A DNA stretch of 64,000 nucleotides, taken from Prorocentrum cordatum. Taxonomy: Eukaryota; Sar; Dinophyceae; Prorocentrales; Prorocentraceae. Every line of letters starts with the position of its first letter. Position 1 is the first letter of the stretch. Below are positions 40,532 through 50,539 of the stretch, one piece after another. Under the pieces are notes generated by a model that saw nothing but the letters and a program-made list of their open reading frames with translations, searched no databases and had not been told where the DNA came from. Made by a program: the position numbers and the translations under genes. The stretch is taken from NCBI GenBank assembly GCA_963575745.1, contig CAUYUJ010019346.1, forward strand, positions 35,001-99,000, given 5' to 3'.

Positions 40532-43500
40532 ATGCTGCCCGCCGCGCCCGCCGCGCGCCGCGCGGCGGCGCCGGCAGCGCCCCCGCGCCGCGGCGCGGGC
40601 GGCCCGCCGCGCCCGCCGCCGTGCGCGGCGCCCGCGCGCAGCGGGGGCGGGCCGTGGCGGAGCGCCGCGGCGGGCCGCCTCGGCGCCGCGGGCGGGCCCG
40701 GCGGCCGCCGACGGCCGCAGGGGGCCCCGGCGCGCAGGGCGGCCGCGGGCGGGGCCGCGGGCGGGGCCGCGGGCGGCGCCGAGCCCGAGAGGCGGGCCGC
40801 GCTGGCGGCGGCGGCCGCCGCCGCCGCCGCGGCCGTCGCCGCGGACAGCGGCCTGCGTGCGGGGGGGCGCTACGCGCCAAGCGGGCCGGTGGTGTGGCCG
40901 CCGAGGCTGTCCAAGGAGACGCTGCGCGAGGAGCTCCGAGGAGGCAAAAGGTGTCGTTGCTGCCACCCGTGCCTCGTTCTCGCCCTCCTCGGGCCTCAGG
41001 GGAGGCTCTCTCCTCGCCACGGCCGGGCTCGCCTCGAGATTTTATGGTCGGAGCGCGCCCCAGGAGTGGTCCGCGGAGGAGCAGCGGCATCGATGCCCCT
41101 TCGTTCCCCCAGGAGCTGGTCCCGGGGGCCATCTGGGGTCTGGAGCAGGTGTCGAAGAACAAAAGCATCATCAATAGAATCTTTTGGCGCTGCGCGCGGA
41201 TTTCTTGGATCTGCGCTGGACCCCCCTCCCTGGCATGCCGAGCGCGTCAGGGGCGGCGCCGGAGGCGCTGCCGGGGGGACCCAGCGCGGATCCAAGAAAT
41301 CCACGCGTAGCGCCAACCAATTAATGTTTATGGCGTTTTTCTTCTTCTTCTAAGGTGATCGCGTTCTTCACGGTCTCCGCCAACGTCCGCATGACGGTGG
41401 TGCGCTTGCGCGACGGGGGCCTCTGGGTCTTCAGGAGGGGAAAACACACACAGACGCAGACACAGTTCAGCGTCGACCCCCAGGAGAATGCAGGATGATA
41501 TGGGAAGCGGGGCGAAAGACGAAAACCCAGAACATATTTTGAAAGCATGAGGAGTCCTGGGATTCGTATCTATTTCGTGCGGGCCCCTTAAGGTCTGCTC
41601 GCCTGTCTCGCCCACGGGCCAGTGCCTGCGGCTGCTCCGTGAGCTGGGGCGCGTGGCACACCTCGTGGCGCCGGGGACGGCGCTGGAGCACAAGGCCTCC
41701 CCTGCGGACTCCTCGGAGGGGCAAATGTTTCACCACCACTACCAGATGTAGGACGGGGGAGAAGGGAGGATGAGGATGTCCTCCTCCTCCCTTTCCTCCT
41801 CCTCCTCCTCCTCCTCCTCCTCCTCCTCCTCCTCCTCCTCCTCTCTCCTACCTGTGGTAGTGGTGGGCTGAAGTCGGGCACGTCCCTCTACAGGAGGAAT
41901 ATTCAGAAATAGTCCAGAAATAGTCTGGAGACGATGTTTCGACTACGTTTGAACTATTCTGGGGGTATTGTTTGGCTATGTTCTACTGTTCCTCCAAAAT
42001 CTGCCCTGCAGGAGGACATGCCCGACCTAACGCAAGGCCTCCTTGGCGGACTTCTCGCGCGAGTTCCCGGAGGCCACGGTCTGGGTCTCGCCCGGCCAGG
42101 GCGCCAGCCCGCTCGACCCGCCGCTGGGCCGCGTGGACGGCGTGCTCGGCCAGGGGAGCGAGCCTCCCTGGAAGTCAGAGATCGACTACAGGTTGGCGAC
42201 CACAAAAAGGGTGTGGCTACGACTACAAAAAGGGTGTGATTACGACAGGTTCTGGTTACGAACGCAAAAAGGGTGTGGTTACGACCACAAAAAGGGTGTG
42301 GTTACGACCACAAAAAGGGTGTGGTTACGACCACAAAAAGGGTGTGGTTACGACCACAAAAAGGGTGTGGTTACGACAGGTTCTGGTTACGAACACAAAA
42401 CGGGTGTGGTTACGACCACAAAAAGGGTGTGGTTACGACCACAAAAAGGGTGTGGTTACGACAGGTTCTGGTTACGAGCACAAAGAGGGTGTGGTTACGA
42501 CCACAAAAGGGTGTGGTTACGACCACAAAAAAAGGTGTGGTTACGACAGGTTCTGGTTACGACCACAAAGAGGGTGTGGTTACGACCACAAAAAGGTTGG
42601 CGACCACAGAAAGGGTGTGGTTACGACAGGTTCTGGTCGTGTCGACCAGCGGCGACTCCGCCGCCAGCGTTCAACGTTGAACGCCGCCAGCGACTCGGAA
42701 TTGGTCGATGGTGACCGATCTGACGTTGCGGAAGCGGCCGATCGTTCAAGATTGAACGAGCCCCCAGGTGTCAGGAACCACCGCCAGGGTCAGCAAGGCA
42801 CGAACCTACCGCCGGTGGGGTTGTGCGATCTGACTCGCCTTCGGGGGGCCCAAAGCGGTGTGGTTACCACACCGCGTGGTGAGCCAGTGGGGATTCGGGG
42901 TCACCGCTCGGCTTGCACGGTTCCCCTGGGGCCGTAGGCGACCCGAGGAGAAGGAGGAGGATGAGGAGGAGGAGGAGGAGGAGGAGGTGGAGGACGGGGA
43001 GGGGGAGGAGGAGGAAGGAGGAGGAGGAAGAGTTGGGAGGAGGGGAAGAGGGGAGGAGGAGGGAGGAGAGGAGAGGAGGAGGAGGATGGAGGAGGGAGAG
43101 GGAGGAGGGAGGAGGGAGGAGGGAGGAGGAGGAGAGGAGGGAGGAGGGGGGAGGGAGGGAGGGGAGGAGGAGGAGGAGGAGGAGGAGGAGGAGGAGGAGG
43201 AGGAGAAGTAGGAGGAGGAGGAGGAGAAGGAGGAGGAGGAGGAGGAGGAGGAGGAGCAGGAGGCGGTGGACGGGTCGCCTAAGCCCTTCGGAGAAACCCT
43301 CCAGCGCGGCTCGGGTCGTTCTCACGACTGGGGCCCCCGGGGTCTCGAAGCCGTGTTTCGACGGACCGCGCGGTGAAGTCGTTGGGGATTCCGAGGTCAC
43401 CACGCGGTCTGTCACCACGCGGTTCTGGGACCTTCCAGTTGGGGCGTGGGGGGGAGCACCACGTTGTCTTCGTCGGACCTCGGAGCTCGGTCGGGAAGCT

Positions 43501-44043
43501 TGTCGAGGCCCTCGCCCGCCCCCCAGGGTGCGGGTTGCAGACCGCACCCTTTGCACACCACATCTTTCGGAGTCGCCGAACAGGGTTTTCTACGTGGCGC
43601 CTCCGGAGACGGCCGGGACCTACGCGGAGACGGCCTTCTTCCACGCCCAGAGCAGGACACTGCTTCTCACGGACGCCGTGCTGAGTGTCCCTATCAGCCC
43701 GCCTGACGTCCTCTCGTCCTACGGATTCGAGGGGGAGCCCAGCGGATTGACCCCAGAGCAGTGGTACTACAAGTTCATCGCCTTCAATTTTCTGGCGATG
43801 CGCGGCTCGGACGAGGCGGACTTCAGGGCCCTCAGCAGGCCCAAGGGCATCGTCAGCCCTATCCTGCGGTTCACGCTCTACCCAGTCTGCCAGCGACAGG
43901 CAGCGGCATGGGTCGAGGACGTGGCCCGCTGGCCGTTCGAGCGCGCGGTGGCTGCCCACCTGCGGTCCCCGTTCGAGCTGGCGCCGGCGGACTTCCTGCG
44001 GGCGTTCGGGTTCCTCTTCGGCCGGGAGATCTGGGCCTCTTAG
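40532..44043 (+). CDS. DUF4336 family protein, probable thylakoid presequence; six exons, 407 residues
   Basis: Exons: 40532-40930, 41113-41148, 41355-41426, 41593-41694, 42037-42191, 43584-44043 (stop TAG). All joins are in phase. Order of recognisable family segments: PRLSKETLRE | ELVPGAIWGLEQ | VRMTVVRLRDGGLW | SPVSPTGQCLRLLRELG, VAPGTALEHKA | DFSREFPEATVWVSPGQ, PPWKSEIDY | VFYVAPPETAGTYAETAFFH, RTLLLTDAVL, then a C-terminal WPFERAVAAHLRSPFELAPA DFLRAF segment. DUF4336 proteins of plants, algae and bacteria have a metallo-beta-lactamase-like fold and no assigned reaction. The first 133 residues are Ala/Arg/Gly/Pro-rich; ERRAALAAAAAAAAAAVAAD is a twin-arginine plus hydrophobic core plus AxA pattern, so import into the thylakoid lumen is likely. 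The start ATG is a choice: the frame is open further upstream. Donors are GA, GT, GT, GC, GT. Exon identity is strong; the first donor and the start are the weakest points. Confidence 0.85.
40931..41112 (+). mobile_element. DUF4336 intron 1 made of a family D element
   Basis: Sequence from GGTGTCGTTGCTGCCACCCG through GGGCCTCAGGGGAGGCTC, CGGGCTCGCCTCGAGATTTT and CCAGGAGTGGTC aligns along its length with elements at 47965-48125 and 49180-49350. Exon edge CGAGGAGCTC and acceptor edge CCAGGAGCTG share AGGAGCT, so the exact cut is ambiguous within the repeat; a GA donor gives the family-like LREELVPG join. Confidence 0.78.
41149..41354 (+). mobile_element. DUF4336 intron 2 carrying a family A inverted repeat
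   Basis: GT-AG intron. 41184-41316: TTGGCGCTGCGCGCGGATTT CTTGGATCTGCGCTGGACCCCCC faces GGGGGGACCCAGCGCGGATC CAAGAAATCCACGCGTAGCGCCAA. Edges GAGCAG|GTG and TCTAAG|GTG repeat AGGTG. Confidence 0.88.
41427..41592 (+). mobile_element. DUF4336 intron 3 made of a family E element
   Basis: GT-AG intron. GGAAAACACACACAGACGCA, CAGCGTCGACCCCCAGGAGA, GATGATATGGGAAGCGGGGC, GAAAGACGAAAACCCAGAAC and TTCGTATCTATTTCGTG follow the order of the copies at 22735 and 39733. Exon edges both read GTCT (TGG|GTCTTC and AAG|GTCTGC). Confidence 0.82.
41695..42036 (+). mobile_element. DUF4336 intron 4: CTC tract plus family F inverted repeat, flanked by a 25-nt direct repeat
   Basis: GC-AG intron. 41781-41842 is a CTC microsatellite. 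41873-42028 starts GTCGGGCACGTCCCTCTACA GGAGGAA and ends TTCCTCC...CAGGAGGACATGCCCGACC (inverted). CAAGGCCTCCCCTGCGGACT CCTCG at the donor and CAAGGCCTCCTTGGCGGACT TCTCG at the acceptor match at 22 of 25 positions by eye. 55845-55890 carries another right end of the same element. Confidence 0.85.
42192..43583 (+). repeat. DUF4336 intron 5: 23-nt minisatellite, GGA microsatellite and element fragments
   Basis: GT-AG intron. 42195-42640 holds about 18 copies of a unit with GTTACGACCACAAAAAGGGT, punctuated by GTTACGACAGGTTCTGGTTA. 42640-42760 has GTTCAACGTTGAAC and GCCGATCGTTCAAGATTGAA, similar to 34965-35050. 42950-43262 is GGA repeat. 43310-43440 matches 13945-14080. Open frames through the minisatellite are artefacts. 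Confidence 0.88.
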
Positions 44044-44262
44044 ATGGGTCGGAGTAGATGGGGTCGGAGGATCGCGCCGCATCGCCGATGCATCGCTGCT
44101 GCGGCTCGATGTGGAGCCCGATTTGTTTCACGTCGATGGCGCCGATGCATCGCCCACGTCGACGATGCATCGACGATGCCGCCAATGCATCGCCGATGCA
44201 TCGGCGATGTATCGGCGATGCGGCGCGATCCTCCGACCCCATGTACTCCAACCCCATCTGGG
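44044..44262. mobile_element. Inverted-repeat element, family C, abutting the DUF4336 stop
   Basis: GGTCGGAGTAGATGGGGTCG GAGGATCGCGCCGC begins directly after the TAG; the inverse GCGGCGCGATCCTCCGACCC CATGTACTCCAACCCCATC ends at 44262. GCCGATGCATCG repeats lie between. Confidence 0.85.
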
Positions 44263-44289
44263 AGGCCTCTAGGAGAGCAGATGACAAAA

Positions 44290-44430
44290 AACGCATCAAT
44301 ACCGCTGCCCTCGCCCCGTTCTCGCTTCTGTTGGGCCACTTGGGGGAGCCTCGCCGCCACCGCTGGATTCGCCTCCAGGTTCTGCGCAGAACGCATCGTA
44401 GGAGAGGTCCTGGGAGTAGTGTCGGCATCA
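44290..44430. mobile_element. Inverted-repeat element, family D (diverged)
   Basis: ATCAATACCGCTGCCCTCGC, GAGCCTCGCCGCCACCGCTG, GATTCGCCTCCAGGTTCTGC, GAGAGGTCCTGGGAGTAGTG. 44440-44990 to the right contains the 44610-44790 element and no gene. Confidence 0.75.
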
Positions 44431-44989
44431 CCCACACATACTCATACCATATGTGCATCGCCCCCCCATAGTCGACGCTCGCGCTCAGAAATTTAGTAAG
44501 TTACATGCTCAGTGGCGGGCGCTTCCTGGCCATACTATAAGATGCTTATCATACATGTTCGCCTCGGGCGTGCGCCTGGTACCTGTATGTCTTTCTGTGT
44601 CCCATGGCTGGGGGGGGCGACCACCAATCGCCCACTGATCGCCGACAAGGGGCTTGACGACCAGCCCCGCCCCAGGAAGCGTGGCCTCGCTCTCGGGGGC
44701 TGGTCGCCGATCTGTCGGCGATGCATCGCCGATTCCAGCTCGATGTTTCCCAGCCTGAGCCAGTCCCCCCCTAACGCTGCCCCTCAGTAGCAGTGTCGAT
44801 GCCTTCGGGCGACGCGCGCGCTCAGAACGCTCATAGTACGCACGTGTAACGATGCACAATCGAGTTGCCTGCGGCAAGTTGCGCCCACGTACCAGCCCGG
44901 CATTGTGGGTGGCGACTGTTCGAGGGGGTACGGGGTTGGCCGTCATGTTTGACACCTCGCGTCTCTGGGCCTGAGGGAGCCATGATGAG

Positions 44990-45738
44990 GATGATGAGGG
45001 TTATGACGATGTTGGGGGTGATGATGATCAGGAGGGGGAGACGGAGCAGGATGAGGATGAGGAAGAGGGTGAGGATGAGGGGGAGGATGAGGATGAGGGT
45101 GAAGATGAGGGTCATGATGAGTATGAGGAGGATAATGATGATGGTGATGTTGAGATGATGATATGATGAGATGATGATGGGATGATGATGAGTATAAAGG
45201 GGGATGATGATGGTGGTGATGATGCTGATGGTGATGCTGATGATGATAAGGTTGATGCTGATGCTGGTGATGATGGTGTGGAGGAGGATGACGTCCACGA
45301 CGACGACGTCGATGATGATGCTGATGCTGATGGTGATGGTGATGATGATGAAAATGATGAACATGGTGGTGATGGTAACGATGATGGTGGTGATGATGGT
45401 GATGATTCTGATCATGCTTATTCTAACCATGGTGATGCTTGTGATGGTGATGATGGTGATGACGACAGTGATGATGGTGATGATGACGACGATGATGACG
45501 ACTATGGTGGTGATGATGATGATGATGTTGCCGATGATGCTGATGATGATGACGCCGTCGACGACGACGATGATGATGATGATGCTGGCGATGATGCTGC
45601 CGGTGATGATGATGATGCTGATCATGATGATGATACTGATGGTGGTGGTGATGATTGTGATGGCGATGATTATGGTGATGGCGATGAAGATTGATGATGA
45701 TGGCGACCATAATGACGATGATAATGATGATGATGACA

Positions 45739-45795
<57 letters not shown>

Positions 45796-46036
45796 GTGCT
45801 GATGATGCTGATGGTGATGCTGATGCTGATGCTGATGATGATGATGCTTATGATGATGATGGTGACGATGGTGAAGGCGACGGCGACGACGACGACGACG
45901 ATGACGGTGACGTTGATTACGATGTTGATGCTGATGCTGATGTTGATGTTGCTGTTGCTGCTGGTGGTGATGATGATGATGCTGATACTGATGGTGATGC
46001 TGATGATGATGCTGATGCTGATGCTGATGCTGCTGC

Positions 46037-46132
<96 letters not shown>

Positions 46133-46133
46133 G
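44990..46133. repeat. GAT/ATG trinucleotide microsatellite (about 1.1 kb)
   Basis: Impure GAT repeat, becoming purer toward 46020-46130, with GCTGAT and GACGAC variants. Gives poly-Asp, poly-Met and poly-Ile/His frames up to 400 codons that are not genes. Confidence 0.95.
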
Positions 46134-46134
46134 A

Positions 46135-46660
46135 CTCGTTTGGGCCGTCTTGGGGCTATCTTAGTCTCCTGTTTGGGGCCCTCTTACGCCGGCTTTGGGC
46201 TCTTGGGCCGTCTAAGGGCCCTCGTGGCCGTATGGTGGGTGTTTGGGGGCCGTCGTGGGGCCGTTTTGGCGCCGTCGTGGGCATTCGATGGGCTGATGGG
46301 CTTTCTAAGGCCGTCTTGTGTCCCACGGGAGGCCCTCTTGGGCCGTCTTGGGGCCGTCTTAGATGCCTCTTGGGCAATCATGGAGTCCTCTTGGGACGCC
46401 TTGAGCTGACGGCAGCCTGCAAGGGTGAGAATGCGAAAATCATTCAAAAACCGAAGACAACTATGATTATGGCTTCTTCGGACTCTGCGGGAGGTCCTCT
46501 TATAGCCCTTTTGGGCCCTTTGGTATGCATCTTGGGCAGCCTTGAATCCATATTCAGCCGCCATGGGGTCATCTTGGGCCGTCTTCGAGGCGTCTTGGGC
46601 CATCTTGGTGTCCTTGGTTGCCTGCACGGGCCGTCTTGGAAGCTCGGGACGCATATCCAT
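46135..46660. repeat. GGCCGTCTTGG short-unit tract
   Basis: Same family as 6180-9084 with one box near 46420-46495 (GAAAATCATTCAAAAACCGA). Confidence 0.87.
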
Positions 46661-46699
46661 CGTTTTTAAACAAGGGATCGTAGCTTGGGAGGTCGTGTA

Positions 46700-46945
46700 G
46701 CGATTGGGAGAAGCGCCTGGAAGTGCGGTAAGTGCACCATCCTCGAGCGGGTGCGCGTGGGATGAGAGGTGAAGGATTTAGCGGCCATCTGGGAAGTGTA
46801 CAATCCTCGAGCGGGCGCGCATGGAATGATGGTTCAGGCATTGGCCGTCATGCGGGAAGTGCATCATCCTCGAGCGGGCACGCGTGAATTAGGGTTTAAG
46901 CGTTACCTGCCATTCTGGAGTTGCACCATCCTTGAGCGGGCACGA
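46700..46945. repeat. Minisatellite, about 65-nt unit, four copies
   Basis: Unit: GGAAGTGCACCATCCTCGAG, CGGGC(A/G)CGCGTG, then a variable 25 nt. Starts near 46715, 46790, 46855, 46920. Confidence 0.88.
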
Positions 46946-47214
46946 GGGAAGTGGCCTCGGAAAGGAGGGGTGGAGCATGCAGCAGTCTGCGAGTAGGGAG
47001 GGGGAGGAACCCTCCTCAGGTTTCAAAAAACCCTACAAGACAGTCCTCTGCATTCTCCCACGCCTCAACATGCCAAGGGACACGCTGGCGGATAAGATGG
47101 TTGTACTATATGTTCGGCTGCGTTCGGTTTGCGCGTACGCTTCCAAGGGGGCGCGTAGTACTAGTATGTCCATCTGCGTCCCATAGCGGTGTCGATGCTT
47201 CCTGGCTTCCCCAG

Positions 47215-47340
47215 GAGAGCTCCTGGGAGCCGGAGCCCGCACAGCTCGCGCAGCTGCTGTCCGCGGCCCGGCAGCTGGATGGGCCAGAGGCCTTAAGCAG
47301 CAGCATCTGGGCGCGGTTCGTAGCGGACGCGCCCTCGGGG
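47215..47340 (+). CDS. Exon-like segment, unidentified
   Basis: Follows a pyrimidine stretch and CTTCCCCAG acceptor. Encodes ESSWEPEPAQLAQLLSAARQ, LDGPEALSSSIWARFVADAP then S-G, with GC-rich third positions like the DUF4336 exons. It ends at TAA (47341) or at a GT donor in GGG|GTAAAA. The next 47351-47560 looks like an inverted-repeat element (CCCAGACCCCCTCGCGTCG / CGCGACGTCGGGGGTCTGGG). Which gene it belongs to is unknown. Confidence 0.45.
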
Positions 47341-47635
47341 TAAAAAAGATCTGGGAGGACCCAGACCCCCTCGCGTCGTGCAACAAAAACAAGTCGGACG
47401 ATTTTTGTTTGCTTTGCAATGTTCGGCCTCTGGGGGCCTGGGACCGACAACAGGTAACTCAGGAGGAACAGCGGGTCCTTGGGAATTGGTCGAGACGTCT
47501 GGGGGTCCGCGTTGTGAAAAAACGCGACGTCGGGGGTCTGGGAAGCGTTTGGGGGGCCCGCCCGGACAGCTGAAGCGGATGTCTCGGCACGTCGCAGGTG
47601 GGAGGAGGAGCACATGTGATGGGCCGATGTTCTCC

Positions 47636-47728
47636 TCCTCCTCCTCCACCTCATCCTCCTCGTCCTCGTCCTCGTCCTCCTTCTCCTCCTCCTCCTCCTC
47701 CTCCTCCTCCTCCTCCTCCTCCTCCTCC
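47636..47728. repeat. CTC microsatellite within an element end
   Basis: CTC repeat followed by CTACCTGTGGCAGTGGTG; the same order (CTC repeat, CTACCTGTGGTAGTGGTG) is seen at 41781-41862 in DUF4336 intron 4. Confidence 0.85.
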
Positions 47729-47964
47729 TACCTGTGGCAGTGGTGATGGAAAATCGGCCCATCAAGATGGAGGAGGAGGGGGGGGGAAGGGCAGGAGGAG
47801 GAGGGGGAGGCTTCTGGGCAGCAGCGGGGAGGCGACCGATAGCTCTGTGTTGGGCGACGTTCTGCCAAGACGCCGCCTGCCTCGCAAGCAGATGACCCGC
47901 CGCTCGACGTCAGATTACCCGCCAGATCTGATGGGAGCAGGCGGAGGGGGGAGGGAGGTCAGAG

Positions 47965-48125
47965 GAGGAAGAGGTACCCATACCGCTACCCTTCCCTCGT
48001 TTTCCCCTTTTTGAGCCTCCTGGGAGGCCCTCGTCGCCGCCGCTGGATTCGCTCGAAATTCCGGTCAGAACGCTCCCCAGGAGAGGTCCAGGGAGTAGCG
48101 GTATTTGTACTTTTTGGTTTCCAAC
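47965..48125. mobile_element. Inverted-repeat element, family D
   Basis: GAGGTACCCATACCGCTACC ... GCTGGATTCGCTCGAAATTC ... CAGGGAGTAGCGGTATTTGTAC; the ends GGTACCCATACCGCTAC / GTAGCGGTATTTGTAC are inverted. 48225-48275 downstream has three GGTTTCTTG(T/C)GGAAG repeats; 48280-48740 shows no recognised gene. Confidence 0.85.
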
Positions 48126-48869
48126 GGCGGAGGGGGATGGAGGGGGATCCAGGCCGCCTAATTGGGGTCCAAGAAGATGGCGTCGGCACACCAAAAATCT
48201 ATGGACGTCCCAGGGTCTCAGAGTTGGGTTTCTTGTGGAAGGTTTCTTGCGGAAGGTTTCTTGTGGAAACGTCCTGATCTGCGCCGCACCCCGCCAGTTT
48301 TTCGCCACTGCCCGTCTACTGCGCGCCGACAGTCGGATACTGACCCTCAGAGCTCTCGCCGGACAGCGGGCTCGTCCCCGTTTGGGGAGTGCGAAGTTTC
48401 CCGTCTCACGCCCTGGTGCAAGTGAAGCCTCCTGCCACGATGGTGTTTGGAGCCCCTTTCGGGCGCCTGTCGTCTCTTCGGGGGGCACGACAGGAACCTC
48501 GCGCCCCATGGGAGGATCGCTTGGAATAGAGGCCGAAGACTGGTATCCTCTGTACAGTCGGGGCGCTGAAGAAGGAACCCTTTTCGTTGGGGAGGGGCTC
48601 CGTGTTCCTTGATTGCTTCACAGTTTGCCGTGGGTTGTCCTTAGGTTTTCCATGGGAAATCGAACCTTCACTGATGGGAAAAAGGGGCCTCGTTCCTTAC
48701 TTAGGGTTCCTGAGGTCAACGCCCCGACTGCATGCATCGGCTCTCGGTGCTGCGCGCGGAGCTCTCGGATCGGCGCGGGTCCCCCAGGCGGCGCCCCTGG
48801 GGCTCCAGCGCTGGCCCCAGGAAGCCGCGGGAGGCGGTCGGACGTTCATGCTCATGCCGATATGTTTTC

Positions 48870-49041
48870 TTCTTCGTCTTCTTCTTATTAGTATTGTTAT
48901 GTTTATTAGTATCATCCTTATTATTATTGTTTGTATTAGTATTATCATTCGGATTTTGATTATTATTATTATCATCATCATTATTATTTTGTAGTATTGC
49001 TGTTATTATTATTAGTATTATTATTATCATTATCATTATCG

Positions 49042-49075
<34 letters not shown>

Positions 49076-49165
49076 CATTAGTATTCGCATTATTTTATTA
49101 TTATTATTACTATTATTATTACTATTATCACAATTGTTCTCATTATTAGTATGATTATACTTCTG
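48870..49165. repeat. TTA/ATT microsatellite island
   Basis: Impure TTA, ATT and GTA repeat, the only strongly AT-rich segment of any length in the window. No gene. Confidence 0.95.
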
Positions 49166-49179
49166 GGGCCCTCCTCTCA

Positions 49180-49350
49180 GAGAAGGAAAAGGTACCCATA
49201 CCGCTACCCTTCCCTCGTCTTCCCCATTTTCGGGCCTCCTGGGAGGCTCGTCGCCACCGCTGGATTCGCCTCGAAATTCTGGTCAGAACGCACCTGAGGA
49301 GAGGTCCGGGGAGTAGCGGTATCGGTACCTTTTTGGTCTCCCCATCCTCG
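49180..49350. mobile_element. Inverted-repeat element, family D (best-preserved copy)
   Basis: AAGGTACCCATACCGCTACC CTTCCCTCG, GGGCCTCCTGGGAGGCTCGT, CGCCACCGCTGGATTCGCCT CGAAATTCTGGTCAGAACGC, GGGAGTAGCGGTATCGGTAC. 49355-50140 to the right holds no recognised gene; open frames there are GC-driven. Confidence 0.87.
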
Positions 49351-50142
49351 GCCATCTTGCGGCCATCGTAAGGCCTGAGGACAATCGGAAGCCATCAGTG
49401 GAGCAGGGCGAGCATGCTTGAGAGCGCAATTGCCCTGTGACGGTTCCGGCGCAGACCCGAGGAATGCGCGCGGGCGGTCGAGCGTTTGTGTGTGTTATTC
49501 TGCGTTTGGTAACAAGCCGTGGGGGGGGGCGCCGCCCGCGGGCAAGCACGGCTGCGCGATGTCGGCCCCAGTCGGCCCACGCCACCCGCCGCAGGAAACC
49601 AGACCCTCGGCCCACGGGTGCGGACAGGCTGACGTTGGCCCCCGTCGGGGGGGGACGCCGACGCCCCCCACGCTCACTGCCATGCGCAGTCTTCGTCGGG
49701 GGGCCCCCCCCGCGCTCATTATCAAACCATGCTTGCGTCGCAGGGGGACCGTACCCTGGTGCTCTTCGTGCTTGTGGGGTACTCTTGTGCATCCTGGGGA
49801 GGGTGCCCTTGGATGCTCTGGCTGTTCTGGCCGACGGAGGGTTTTCGTGTTCTTGGAGAATGCTCTTCTGGCTTAGGTCCTCTTCGAAATCAAACGCAAG
49901 TTTCTCCCGCGACGTGGCGGCACCCCACCACCCCAAACTTTCGATAGTCTTGCCGAAACTGGCGACTGTAAACACAAAATTCTGACCCCGCGGGCCGCGT
50001 TCCGCGCGTCGATCAGAATTGGCGACTTGCGTTTGAGTTCGAGGTGGGTTGTGGGTCCGACCGCATGCAGTCGCCTCTTCTTCCAGCCCCGCTCTTGCTG
50101 CCGCGCCTCGCCCTCCGGCGACGCCCCCTCGCGCGCCTGCAG

Positions 50143-50217
50143 GCGGGCGGCGCCGACGCCGTCCACGCCTGGACCTCGCTCATCCTGGCCCTGAGCAACA
50201 CGGAGACGCGCTGCAGC
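50143..50217 (+). CDS. Possible PPR-like exon
   Basis: After CGCGCCTGCAG, encodes AGGADAVHAWTSLILALSNT then ETRCS, resembling a PPR loop and helix A with Trp in place of Tyr. It runs into a CTC microsatellite. Weak on its own; conceivable partner of the exon at 63351. Confidence 0.35.
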
Positions 50218-50226
50218 CGCCGCGCA

Positions 50227-50328
50227 CTCCTCCTCCTCCTCCTCCTCCTCCTCCTCCTCCTCCTCCTCCTCCTCCTCCTCCTCCTCCTCCTCCTCCTCCT
50301 CCTCCTCCTCCTCCTCCTCTTCCTCCTG
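50227..50328. repeat. CTC microsatellite
   Basis: Pure CTC repeat, about 100 nt. Confidence 0.96.
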
Positions 50329-50539
50329 AAACAATTGTGGCGCCGGTCCATTTTGGCGAGCCCCACTTCAGTGCCTGCACGAGGTGCTTGAAGCACTGCG
50401 CTCAGGCTGCACCGTCGGAGGCGGCTGCTAGCGTAGACTAAAGCAGAAGTGTCACACAGTGATTGCGTGCCGTCCTTGGAGTAGGTTCGGAGGCTGTGGC
50501 ACCAGCGAATGCAATGATTGTTGACGGTTTCTCGGGACA

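Noticed and set aside
42195-42640. Regular 23-nt spacing considered as a CRISPR array
   Set aside because: Direct tandem minisatellite without unique spacers, inside a spliced intron of a eukaryotic gene.
43071-44082. Minus-strand frames over DUF4336 exon 6
   Set aside because: Opposite-strand shadow; the plus-strand reading matches the protein family and joins in phase to upstream exons.
45182-46409. Poly-Asp and poly-Met open frames up to 401 codons
   Set aside because: Product of the GAT microsatellite; all frames are open and no flanking coding signal exists.
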